Below, one piece after another: positions 32,615 to 40,776 of a stretch of DNA of 51,266 nucleotides (its first letter is position 1; each line of letters begins with the position of its first letter). The notes beneath the pieces were generated by a model. That model was given only the letters and a program-made list of their open reading frames with translations. It made no database searches and was not told the origin of the DNA. The stretch covers positions 1 through 51,266 of the forward strand of contig DKVK01000059.1 in assembly GCA_002491165.1 (NCBI GenBank). The letters run 5' to 3'. The translations under genes and the position numbers were made by a program. The DNA comes from Porphyromonadaceae bacterium UBA7180. Lineage in GTDB: Bacteria > Bacteroidota > Bacteroidia > Bacteroidales > Muribaculaceae.

Positions 32615-35600
32615 GAGTTGATGCGGTGGTTAATCATTTCCCAAATGTCGGCTTCGGTGCCGGGATAATTCTCCTTCAACGAGGAGATGTACTGGCGTGC
32701 CAGGGCTTTCTTGCCCGAGGCGCGGTAGGCGTCGCACAGCGCTACGTAGCCGCGCGCCAGCCAGTAGTAATTGTCCGTCCCGGAGTCGGTGAACTTCTCG
32801 AGCAGCGTTACGGCTTCCTTGTTGCGCCCTTTCTTCACGTAGTATTCGCCCAGTGTCGCGGCGGCGCGTGCCCCGGCGGCGGTCAGCGGCTCGGCGGCAA
32901 GCTCCTTCAGTAGTGTCTCGCCTTGCTTGGCGTCGGAAGAGGAAAGCAGTGCCATGGCCTCGTAGAGGGTGGCCTGATTCAGGGCGTCGGCACTCACGCC
33001 GTTGGCGTTCTTGAGCATCCGGGCATAGCGCAGCTGCTCGGCGGCGTCGCGGGTGTTGCGCATGATGCCGCTCCACGCCTCGGCGGCATATTCCGAGCCG
33101 CCGCGGTTCTCGAGGTCGCGGTAGGTCCGGAGTATCTCTTCGGTGCGGTCGGGATATTCGGTTTCGAGTATTTCACCTTTCAGCATCAGGGCGCCCGGCA
33201 CTTGCGGCGAGTCGGGACGTGTGGTGACGAGCCGGGAGATGGTGGCCAGCGCCTCGTATGGGTTGTGCAGGTCGCGGAACTGGTACTGCGCTATGTCGCG
33301 CAGCGCCTGGGCCAGATAGCGGCCGTCGGGGTAGCGTGCCACGTAGTTCTGCAGTTTGGAGGCGTCGTCGCCGGTAGCGTAGGCCGTGGCGGCGGCATCG
33401 TAGGTAAGTTTCTCAACCTCGTCGCGGTCAAGTTGCGGGGCGCCGGGGATGTTCTTGAGGAAAGCCACGAGCTCATCGAGGCGGTCTTCGCGTGCGAAGA
33501 TGATGCGCAGGTCGTCGCTTGCCACGGCGGCCTCCTCGCTGGTAGGCCACTTGCGGATGAGCGTCTGGTAGTCGGCGATGGCCTGGTTCACGTCGCCGGC
33601 CTTGTTGTTGAGCAGGGCAAGTTGCAGCAGGGCGTTGCGCGTCTCAGGCGCGTCGGGATATGCCGCCACCAGAGCGTTGAATGCCTGTTTGGCCTTGTCG
33701 GTGGCGCCGTCTTCGGTGTAGGCGATGGCTTGCTCCAGCTTGGCGGTGGCGTGCCATTTGGAGTTGGGGAAACGTTCCAGCATCTCGCCAAGCATACGCG
33801 CTTTGCCGGCGTTGTCGCCGTTCACGCCCAGGATTACTGCCTGGCGCATCATGGCGTAGTCGGCGTCCTGATTGCCTGATTTCACTATTTCGGCGTAGAG
33901 GTCAGAGGCGGAGTTGAGGCGCCCGGTGTAATAGAGGCAGTCGGCCTTGCGCATACGGGCGTCGGCGGCCAGTGCGGCGGTGAGGCCGGGCTTCATGGCC
34001 AGGGCTTCGTCAAAGCGCACCATGGCGTCGTTGAACTTGTCCTGCATGTATAGCGAGTAGCCCAGGTTGTAGAGCGCCAGGGCGCCGTTATCTCCCTTCT
34101 CGCTCTGTTTTAGGTATGATTCGTAGGCCTTGTCGGCGTCGGCGTATTTCTTCTGTGCATACAGGGCGTCGCCGAGCCAGAGGTCCACCTGCGCGGCTAT
34201 CTTGCGGTCGAAGCGCGCCAGTTCCTGCGCTTCGCGGAGATGCTTCTCGGCCTCGGCGGCGTTGCCGTTCGAGAGTTCGCGCACGCCCAGTTCGAAGAGA
34301 ATCTTCTGCTTGGCGGCGAGCACCTTGGCGCCGGGGTTGGAGATGCGGTTGATGGCCTTGAGGGCCGCCGTGTAGTCTTTCTCGTTATAATAGGCCACGG
34401 CGAGGTATTCTTCCACTTCGGAGGCGCGGGCAGACTTCCGGAACTTCTGCACATACTCCTCGAGCAGCGGTATGGAGGAGGCGAAGGGGACCGTTCCGCC
34501 GCGCGTCGTGGCCGCGATGTAGTTGTAGAGGGCGGCCTCGGAGACGGCGGGGTCGAAGTTCATGTTGTAGGCCTTCTTGAAAGAGATGGCGGCAAGGTCG
34601 GTCTCCCCGCTCTTCACGGCGCATTGGCCGAGGTAGAGGTACGCGCTCTGCGCCAGGTCGTTGTTCTCGCCGGTTACGCGGCTGAACAGTTCCTTGGCGG
34701 CGTCGTAGTTGCCGTCGTTATATTCTATGGTGCCCAGCAGGTAGAGCGCAGACGGGTCGGGGGTGATGTCGGGCGTCTCGGCATAGCTTTCGAGGAAGGA
34801 GCGTGCCACTTCCGGCTCGCCGGTCTTGTAATAACTTTCGCCCACTATCCGCTGCATCTCGGGGAGCAGTTCGGGTACGGGCATCTTCTGCATCAGGGAG
34901 CGGCCGTTGCGTATAACCTTTTCGTACTCGCCGCGGCGGAACTCTATCTGCGTCATGTAGTAGCCGGCTTCGAGTCCCGTAGGTTCATACTGGAAACGGC
35001 GACGCATGTCGCCGCGGCGCGACGGTGCGCTTTCCGCGTCAACAGCCTCGCCGGCGTGGTCCATCTCCCACGATTCCTTGAACTTCCGGTAGGCGTCGTC
35101 GAAGTTGCCGTCCAGATAGTCGAGGTAACCGAGGTAGAAAGTTGCGGCGGCCTTGTAACCGTTGCTTTTCTGAAGTCGCCACAAGGGCTTCTCGGCCTCG
35201 TGGTAGAACCCGCATTTTATCATAGAAACGGCCTTGCGGTAGGTGTATTTAGAGGAATCGCCGGGCGAGAGGGCTTCGATGTCGGCCTCCTTGTAGGCGA
35301 GCAGCGCCGGGCCGAACTCGTGGTTGAAGAAGTAGTAGTCCGCCAGCAGCAGGCGGGCGTTCTCCACGTCGTCTGACGCCGGGTTTCGGGCTATGAAGTC
35401 CTTGAGCAACTCCACGCAGCGCACGTCGCCGCGTTCATAGTATGCCTTGGCCAGGAGCATGGAGCCGTCGCGGGCGGCGAGGGCGTCGAAGCGGCCCAGC
35501 TGGTCGATGGTGCCCAAAGGGTTTTCCGACAGCTCCATGAGGCGTGCGCGCTCGGCGTAGCCCTGCGGCAGCGGCGAGATGCTCTGCGGCAGTTCCCCGG

Positions 35601-35679
35601 CGCCCAGCGCCGTCAGCGGCAGCAATCCAGCCGTCGCCAGCAACGTGCTCCGCAGACTTTTATTTCTATGATAACTCAT
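32605..35679 (-). CDS. Large exported TPR-repeat protein
   Basis: A 1024-residue protein with an N-terminal signal sequence (after SYHRNKSLRSTLLATAGLLP). Tetratricopeptide-type repeats run almost end to end, for example ALYLLGTIEYNDGNYDAAKE, GALALYNLGYSLYMQDKFND and EAEKHLREAQELARFDRKIA. It is probably a periplasmic scaffold. Its function is unknown, but the overlapping outer-membrane barrel gene suggests that the two partner. The frame is open to 35841, but the promoter at 35757-35787 lies inside that extension, so the start is the ATG at 35679. Confidence 0.88.
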   Translation of the reverse strand: MSYHRNKSLRSTLLATAGLLPLTALGAGELPQSISPLPQGYAERARLMELSENPLGTIDQLGRFDALAARDGSMLLAKAYYERGDVRCVELLKDFIARNPASDDVENARLLLADYYFFNHEFGPALLAYKEADIEALSPGDSSKYTYRKAVSMIKCGFYHEAEKPLWRLQKSNGYKAAATFYLGYLDYLDGNFDDAYRKFKESWEMDHAGEAVDAESAPSRRGDMRRRFQYEPTGLEAGYYMTQIEFRRGEYEKVIRNGRSLMQKMPVPELLPEMQRIVGESYYKTGEPEVARSFLESYAETPDITPDPSALYLLGTIEYNDGNYDAAKELFSRVTGENNDLAQSAYLYLGQCAVKSGETDLAAISFKKAYNMNFDPAVSEAALYNYIAATTRGGTVPFASSIPLLEEYVQKFRKSARASEVEEYLAVAYYNEKDYTAALKAINRISNPGAKVLAAKQKILFELGVRELSNGNAAEAEKHLREAQELARFDRKIAAQVDLWLGDALYAQKKYADADKAYESYLKQSEKGDNGALALYNLGYSLYMQDKFNDAMVRFDEALAMKPGLTAALAADARMRKADCLYYTGRLNSASDLYAEIVKSGNQDADYAMMRQAVILGVNGDNAGKARMLGEMLERFPNSKWHATAKLEQAIAYTEDGATDKAKQAFNALVAAYPDAPETRNALLQLALLNNKAGDVNQAIADYQTLIRKWPTSEEAAVASDDLRIIFAREDRLDELVAFLKNIPGAPQLDRDEVEKLTYDAAATAYATGDDASKLQNYVARYPDGRYLAQALRDIAQYQFRDLHNPYEALATISRLVTTRPDSPQVPGALMLKGEILETEYPDRTEEILRTYRDLENRGGSEYAAEAWSGIMRNTRDAAEQLRYARMLKNANGVSADALNQATLYEAMALLSSSDAKQGETLLKELAAEPLTAAGARAAATLGEYYVKKGRNKEAVTLLEKFTDSGTDNYYWLARGYVALCDAYRASGKKALARQYISSLKENYPGTEADIWEMINHRINSWK

Positions 35680-35756
35680 TGTCAAAATCAGTGTGTTGTG
35701 TTTTTGTATTTCAGAAGGAGGCTTCCCCGAGATCTGGACCGGTGGAATGCCGCCTG

Positions 35757-35787
35757 CAAATTTAATCATTATTTTCCATTCCTCCAA
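35757..35787 (-). promoter_or_regulatory. Promoter of the TPR/barrel operon
   Basis: On the minus strand, TTG (35787-35785), a 20-base spacer and TAAATTTG (35764-35757). It begins 26 bases after the stop of the upstream glycosyltransferase and is about 75 bases before the ATG at 35679. Confidence 0.7.
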
Positions 35788-35812
35788 CAGCGAGGAGGGC
35801 GGTGCGTCAGTT

Positions 35813-36898
35813 TTACTCGCGGTTGCCGCACACCTTGTCAATGCGCGCGATGACGGTTTCGGGGGGTAGCGCTTCGAGGCACATATAGTCGCCGCGCAGA
35901 CAGGGGCGGTTGCCGTAGATGCTGCAAGGGCGGCAGGGGAGGGCCGTCTGCACGGCGTTTTCAGGCTTCTGGCCGCGGCCGTAGAAGCCGGTGTAGGGAT
36001 GCGTGGCGCCCCAGATGGAGACCACGGGACAACCCACGAGCGAGGCCAGGTGCATGTTGGCCGAGTCCATGGAGAGCAGCAGGTGGCAGCGGCTCAGCAG
36101 CGCCAGTTCGGCCTCGAAGCCCGCACCGGCGGCAGCCACGTTCACTATGTTGCCGCGGCAGGCGCGCCACTTTTCCAAAAGTTCCGTCTCTTCGCGGCCG
36201 CCCATCAGGTAGAGCGTGACGCCGGGACGCGCCGCCAGAGTGTCGATTACCTTGCGGATATGGTGCTCCGGGTAGATTTTGCCTCGGTGCCGCGCGAAGG
36301 GGGCTATGGCTATGTGCAGCCCCTCGTCGAAGTCGGGCACGGTGTCGCCGAAGATGGGCGCGGTGAGCGACGGGTCGGCGCCCTCGGGTCCAAACAGCGA
36401 GATGAAGGAGCGCCGGCGCGTTATGCCCAGATGGGTGAAGACGTCGGCATAGAGCCTGTGCACCGGAGTCAGTGGCACGAGGTCCTTGCCGTTGCGACGC
36501 GTCAGGGCGCGCTTGCGGCGGCGCAGCTTGTCTATGTGGCGCGTGCGCACGCCGCGCAGCCGCATCAGCAGGCGCATCCACTTGGTGCGCAGGACGTCGT
36601 GGAGGTCAGCATAGGAGTCGATGTCATACTCGCGGCAAAGGCGCATCGTGAGCCGCGCCATGTCGCCGAGGCTGCCATGGTTCTTGAGGTCTACGGGGAG
36701 TACTTCGAGGTTCTCCGGCGCGTTGATGAAGATGCGTGCCGGGAGCGGCCGTGTGAGCAGCAGGAAACGGCGCTCCGGGTTTGACAGCGCCACGTTGTAG
36801 AGCAGCGGCAGCGTCATGGCCACGTCCCCCAGCGCCGAGAACCTCGTCACCAGGGTGGTCTTGCCGGAGCGGCTTCCCGGTGCCTCACTTCTTGCCAT
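35813..36898 (-). CDS. Glycosyltransferase family 9 (heptosyltransferase-like)
   Basis: A 361-residue GT-B fold enzyme. The N-terminal block is TTLVTRFSALGDVAMTLPLL and the sugar-nucleotide half includes VTLYLMGGREETELLEKW, LLLSMDSANMHLASLVGCPV and SIWGATHPYTGFYG, all typical of ADP-heptose:LPS heptosyltransferases. It probably adds a sugar to the lipopolysaccharide core at the cytoplasmic face. A Cys-containing C terminus (CRPCSIYGNRPCLRGDYMCL) is also seen in Bacteroidales members. It overlaps the DUF4254 gene by 14 bases and lies downstream of a GT2 gene, so the three form a glycan unit attached to the pyrH-frr operon. Confidence 0.92.
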   Translation of the reverse strand: MARSEAPGSRSGKTTLVTRFSALGDVAMTLPLLYNVALSNPERRFLLLTRPLPARIFINAPENLEVLPVDLKNHGSLGDMARLTMRLCREYDIDSYADLHDVLRTKWMRLLMRLRGVRTRHIDKLRRRKRALTRRNGKDLVPLTPVHRLYADVFTHLGITRRRSFISLFGPEGADPSLTAPIFGDTVPDFDEGLHIAIAPFARHRGKIYPEHHIRKVIDTLAARPGVTLYLMGGREETELLEKWRACRGNIVNVAAAGAGFEAELALLSRCHLLLSMDSANMHLASLVGCPVVSIWGATHPYTGFYGRGQKPENAVQTALPCRPCSIYGNRPCLRGDYMCLEALPPETVIARIDKVCGNRE

Positions 36899-37499
36899 AG
36901 AGCACGGGATTGGTCTCGGGGTCGTTGTAAAGTTTCATCTGCATGTAGACCTTCATGTACTTGCGTCCGGCGGCGATGTCGGCGAGCAGCGTGTCGATGG
37001 CCTCGGTGAGGTCGGCGCGTTGCTGCATCAGGATGTCGAGCTTGCCCAGGGCCCGGAGGCGGTGTGCCTCGTCGGCGTCGGTGCGCCCGGCCTGTTCGCG
37101 CATGTGCCATATCTTGAGTGCCAGGATGGAGAGGCGGTCGATGGCCCAGGCGGGCGACTCGGTGTTGATGGAGGCTTGGGGGAGCGGCTTTACATCGGCG
37201 TAGCGTTCGCGGAAGGAGGCGTCGATGCGCTCCACCATGTCGGTGCGCTCCTGGTTGGAGGCGTCGATGCGGCGTTTCAGATTAAGCGCCTCCACGGGGT
37301 CGATGTCCGGGTCGCGGATTATGTCTTCCATGTGCCACTGCGCGGCGTCTATCCAGTTTTTGGCATAGAGCACGGCCTCGTCGCTACCTTCGGGGTAGGG
37401 CGCGGGCACCGGGGCGTCGATGTTGTCGGTCACGTGATAGTCGCGCACACAACGGTCAAAGACTTCGTTGGCGACTTCGGCATATTTCTTTTGTTCCAT
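36885..37499 (-). CDS. DUF4254 family protein
   Basis: A 204-residue, mostly helical soluble protein of the DUF4254 family, whose function is unknown. Landmarks are WIDAAQWHMEDIIRDPDIDP, AIDRLSILALKIWHMREQA and the C-terminal KVYMQMKLYNDPETNPVLYG. The frame is open upstream to 37844, but that part is out-of-frame DNA of the GT2 gene, and the ATG at 37499 gives the expected family length. Family members often sit next to GT9 genes, as here, which suggests a role in lipopolysaccharide or glycan assembly. It begins 59 bases after the GT2 stop. Confidence 0.88.
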   Translation of the reverse strand: MEQKKYAEVANEVFDRCVRDYHVTDNIDAPVPAPYPEGSDEAVLYAKNWIDAAQWHMEDIIRDPDIDPVEALNLKRRIDASNQERTDMVERIDASFRERYADVKPLPQASINTESPAWAIDRLSILALKIWHMREQAGRTDADEAHRLRALGKLDILMQQRADLTEAIDTLLADIAAGRKYMKVYMQMKLYNDPETNPVLYGKK

Positions 37500-37558
37500 A
37501 ATTACTGTTCTTGACCGGCAGTCAAAGGGGGCGGCGGGTTTACCAGGCGCCGACCCGT

Positions 37559-38587
37559 TCACTTCCGGTATTTCAGGCTCAGCATATAGCTGAAAATTTT
37601 GAATCCCGCCACGCGGAGCATCCGCATGGCTATTTTTATTTTTCGCGGCGCAAGCGGGTCGCGGGCGCAACGCGGACCGTCGGCGAGGATTACGGCACGG
37701 CACCGCTCCTGAATCTTCTTCTTCTCGGCGCCCGGGAGCGAAGCGTCGCGGCTTGCGAGCAGCAGCCCCAGGATGTTGCAATGGGCGCTGAGGCGCCGGC
37801 ACTGCGCGGCACGCACCATGCCCCTTCCTTGCGTGAGGCTCCATCCCAGCAGACGGTCGGTGACGTCGAGCACATCGGCACGCCGCAGGTTGAAGGTGCC
37901 GAGGATGCTCGTGCCACGCTGGCGGTAGAAACTTACTGTCGCCGGGATGTATGCCACTCTACCGGCTTCGCTGAATACGTGGTAGAAAATGTCCAGGTCC
38001 TCGTAAAGTATTCCTTTGCGGAACCGTAGATCCTTCCACAACTCGCGGCGGTAAAGCTTACCCCAGGCGGAGTGGTCGCGCCGCTGGTACAGGCTTTCCC
38101 TGATTGCCCGGGGGGCGTCGTAGCGCTGCTTGAAGCCGGCTTCGTGGCGGCGCACTTTCCCTTTTGCGGAGAGTAGGCACGCCTGCCCGAAACTGCAATC
38201 TTCCGGTACTTTCAGCGACTCTCCCGCCACTATGGGCGCCAATGAACCGAGATACCCTTTCATAAGGTCGCGTAGCGCCGAGGGAGCGAGCATGTCGTCG
38301 CCGTCGAGGAAGAGGATGAAGTCGCCGCACGCGCGATCCAGCCCGTAGTTGCGGGCGTCGGAGAGGCCCCCGTTGGGTTTGTGGAAAACGCGTATCCGCG
38401 GGTTCGTGGCGGCCAGTTCGTCGCAGAGTTGCGGCGTGGTGTCGGTGCTTCCGTCGTCAACGAGCAGCAACTCCCAACGTGGGTAACTCTGCGCCAGGAC
38501 CGATTCAACGCACGCACGTGCATACCGCTCCACATTGTAGAGCGGTACGATAACCGAAACGGTCTGCGCACTCGTCGCCCGGCTCAT
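37559..38587 (-). CDS. Glycosyltransferase family 2
   Basis: A 342-residue GT-A fold enzyme that should transfer a sugar from a nucleotide donor to a growing surface glycan. The family signature is clear: VSVIVPLYNVERYARACVES, LLLVDDGSTDTTPQLCDEL, PNGGLSDARNYGLDRACGDF and the metal-binding LFLDGDDML. The C-terminal region (after about residue 230) is helical and basic, and could sit on the membrane surface. There are no clear membrane helices. Donor and acceptor cannot be read from the sequence. It starts 32 bases after frr. Confidence 0.93.
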   Translation of the reverse strand: MSRATSAQTVSVIVPLYNVERYARACVESVLAQSYPRWELLLVDDGSTDTTPQLCDELAATNPRIRVFHKPNGGLSDARNYGLDRACGDFILFLDGDDMLAPSALRDLMKGYLGSLAPIVAGESLKVPEDCSFGQACLLSAKGKVRRHEAGFKQRYDAPRAIRESLYQRRDHSAWGKLYRRELWKDLRFRKGILYEDLDIFYHVFSEAGRVAYIPATVSFYRQRGTSILGTFNLRRADVLDVTDRLLGWSLTQGRGMVRAAQCRRLSAHCNILGLLLASRDASLPGAEKKKIQERCRAVILADGPRCARDPLAPRKIKIAMRMLRVAGFKIFSYMLSLKYRK

Positions 38588-38619
38588 CGCTGCGCTGAGG
38601 GTGGAAGAGGGACGGTATC

Positions 38620-39177
38620 TTACACCGTGAGGATTTCCTTTTCCTTGGCGGCAAAGATGTCGTCGATTTTCTTCATGTATTTGTCATGCAGTTTCTGCAC
38701 ATCGCCCTCGGCGGCTTTTTCGGCGTCTTCGCTCAGGCCGTTCTTAACCTCTTTCTTGAGGCCGTCGATGGCTTCGCGGCGGGCATTGCGCACCGAAACC
38801 TTGGCGTTTTCGGCCTCGCCCTTGCTCTGTTTTACGAGCTGCTTGCGGCGGTCTTCGGTGAGTGGCGGTATGCTGAGGCGTATGACCTCGCCGTTGTTCT
38901 CGGGTGTGATGCCAAGGTCGGAGTCCAGGATGGCCTTTTCGATAACCTTGAACATGGATTTTTCCCACGGCGTGATGGCGATGGTGCGTGCGTCGGGGAC
39001 GCTGACGTTGGCTACGTTCGAGACGGGAGCCTGCGAGCCGTAGTAGTCCACGCGGATGCCGTCGAGCAGACGTGCCGACGCCTTGCCGGCACGGATGTGG
39101 CTAAGGGTGTCGTCCAGGTATTCCACAGCAAGAGTCATGGAGTCTTCGGCCTCTTGCAGATATTCTTTTATTTCCAT
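38620..39177 (-). CDS. frr: Ribosome recycling factor
   Basis: A 185-residue protein of normal length for the family. With EF-G it splits the ribosome after termination. Characteristic stretches are the N-terminal helix with [60 protein letters not shown] and [20 protein letters not shown]. It lies 54 bases after pyrH, the usual bacterial neighbour, and should be read from the pyrH promoter. Confidence 0.98.
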   Translation of the reverse strand: MEIKEYLQEAEDSMTLAVEYLDDTLSHIRAGKASARLLDGIRVDYYGSQAPVSNVANVSVPDARTIAITPWEKSMFKVIEKAILDSDLGITPENNGEVIRLSIPPLTEDRRKQLVKQSKGEAENAKVSVRNARREAIDGLKKEVKNGLSEDAEKAAEGDVQKLHDKYMKKIDDIFAAKEKEILTV

Positions 39178-39231
39178 ATTGTTGAGTTTTGTGATTATTT
39201 CGGTTTGTAGAAGCGTGCCGTAACCGGGGGG

Positions 39232-39951
39232 TCAGCAGGTGACGAGTGTTCCCACGTTTTCGCCGCGGAGCATCTTCATAAGGTTGCCCTCGGTGTCCAT
39301 GTCGAAGACGTAGATGGGCATATTGTTCTCCTTGCAGAGGGCTGTGGCGGTGATGTCCATCACCTTGAGGTTGCGGCGCAATACTTCGTCGTAGGTGATG
39401 ACGTCGAATTTTTCTGCGGTCGGGTCTTTCTCAGGGTCGGCGGTGTAAACGCCGTCCACGCGTGTGCCCTTGAGCATCACGTCGGCCTCGATTTCGATGG
39501 CGCGGAGTGCCGAGCCGGTGTCGGTGGTGAAGTAGGGTGAACCGGTGCCGCAGCTCATGATGGCCACGCGGCCGCGGCGCATGGAGTCGATGGCGCGCCA
39601 TTTGGAGTACGGTTCGCCGATGGGGAACATCGGGATGGCGGTGTAGACGTCGGCGTCGATGCCGGCGTCGGTGAGCGCGTTGCCCAGCGCCAGCGAGTTG
39701 ATGACGGTGGCGAGCATACCCATCTGGTCGCCCTTCACGCGGTCGAACCCTTTTGCGGCGCCCGAGAGGCCGCGGAAGATGTTGCCGCCGCCGATGACGA
39801 TTCCTATTTCAACGCCGGAGGCGGCAGCCTCCTTGATTTGGCGGGCATAGACGGCAAGCCGCTCCGGGTCTATGCCGTAGCCCTGTGCGCCCATCAGCGA
39901 CTCGCCGCTGAGCTTGAGCAATATCCTTTTGTATTTCATTTCTTTTTCCAT
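39232..39951 (-). CDS. pyrH: UMP kinase
   Basis: A 239-residue amino-acid-kinase-fold enzyme that phosphorylates UMP to UDP with ATP and is regulated by GTP and UTP in many bacteria. Visible blocks are YKRILLKLSGESLMGAQGYG, IGIVIGGGNIFRG, RVAIMSCGTGSPYFTTDTGS and VLRRNLKVMDITATALCKEN. The usual start is either the ATG at 39951 or the ATG 12 bases later (MKYKR); I keep the first. It heads the operon pyrH-frr-GT2-DUF4254-GT9, with a strong promoter at 40003-40034. Confidence 0.98.
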   Translation of the reverse strand: MEKEMKYKRILLKLSGESLMGAQGYGIDPERLAVYARQIKEAAASGVEIGIVIGGGNIFRGLSGAAKGFDRVKGDQMGMLATVINSLALGNALTDAGIDADVYTAIPMFPIGEPYSKWRAIDSMRRGRVAIMSCGTGSPYFTTDTGSALRAIEIEADVMLKGTRVDGVYTADPEKDPTAEKFDVITYDEVLRRNLKVMDITATALCKENNMPIYVFDMDTEGNLMKMLRGENVGTLVTC

Positions 39952-40002
39952 CAGGGGTGTTGCGGGAAGGCGGTTTTAGGTTGACTGTACCTCCCACAAT
40001 CA

Positions 40003-40034
40003 CAAAGTTAACACAAATTTCCGCGGCCGCCAAA
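40003..40034 (-). promoter_or_regulatory. Promoter of the pyrH-frr operon
   Basis: On the minus strand, TTTG (40034-40031), a 20-base spacer and TAACTTTG (40010-40003). The predicted start, near 39997, gives a leader of about 45 bases. Confidence 0.75.
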
Positions 40035-40170
40035 ATTTTATCGAAAAAAATAAAGATTCCCGCTTCCGGAATCAAATTCAAAGAGATTCGTTATTACAGG
40101 CAGAACCTATCTTAAGGGTGTTTGCCGTTTGACCATGAAACCTGTATCTTGGTGTCGATGATATTAACCG

Positions 40171-40204
40171 GACGCCCGGAGCTCCTCGCGGAGACCCGGG
40201 CGTC
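40171..40204. other. GC-rich hairpin in the pyrH-dsbD intergenic region
   Basis: GACGCCCGG (40171-40179) pairs perfectly with CCGGGCGTC (40196-40204). No T run follows on either strand. It lies 67 bases after the stop of the small minus-strand ORF at 40272-40379 and could end its transcript. Confidence 0.4.
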
Positions 40205-40271
40205 GCATATTTGAGACTTATTTTATGTGGTTACGGGAGCTGGTTTACAGGCATTTCCTTTACCCTGTATT

Positions 40272-40379
40272 TCAGCCGTCGCCTACGGCAACGTGTGCGT
40301 CCTCGTTTAAACCTGATGCGGAGGCAAGCATCAATCCGGCGGCCAACGATGCCGCTGCCGAATACAACCGGAATTTCAT
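40272..40379 (-). CDS. Possible 35-residue exported peptide
   Basis: The minus strand reads ATG at 40379 to TGA at 40272. The peptide has a textbook signal sequence (MKFRLYSAAASLAAGLMLAS) followed by about 15 residues (ASGLNEDAHVAVGDG). It could be a tiny secreted peptide, the remnant of a longer exported protein, or chance. A one-mismatch -7 box (TACCTTTA) lies about 120 bases upstream on the same strand. It sits alone in an 825-base gap without other genes. Confidence 0.35.
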   Translation of the reverse strand: MKFRLYSAAASLAAGLMLASASGLNEDAHVAVGDG

Positions 40380-40712
40380 ATTAATGGATTGTTTTGAGGG
40401 GATGTGGATTTGATGCCAATTAATTCCGTTGTTTAAAGAATTATGGAAGTTAACTTCAGCAGGACTTAAAATCTATAATTCTGTCGTTTTCGGGAATAAA
40501 GGTAACTGTAAATTTTTAAATCCCAATATTATTCTGTTAATTATTGTTAATCATTGCGAAATAATTGTTTGAGATATGGCAAAGTGATAATTCCTGTTGT
40601 AAAATAAACCTGCATAAATGTAAAAAAATGGCACTTGCAGGCGGATAAGTTAATCTGAAAGGAGAGGGATAAAAATCCTTAGGGGATTCAGCATTTCACT
40701 GTGCTAAGAAAG
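40380..40712. other. AT-rich intergenic stretch
   Basis: About 330 bases without a supported gene. The sequence is AT-rich. It contains GTTAATTATTGTTAAT near 40536, a one-mismatch relative of the GTTAA-N6-TTAAC operator of the lipoprotein promoters. No promoter consensus follows that site. Confidence 0.4.
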
Positions 40713-40749
40713 AGGCGCGCACCGTCGTTGGTGTTGACGGTGCGCGCCT
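40713..40749 (-). terminator. Terminator after dsbD
   Basis: AGGCGCGCACCGTC (40713-40726) pairs perfectly over 14 bp with 40736-40749. On the minus strand it is followed by CTTTCTT. It lies 28 bases after the dsbD stop. Confidence 0.85.
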
Positions 40750-40776
40750 ATGATTGTGGGCCTTTTCAGGCTGGGA

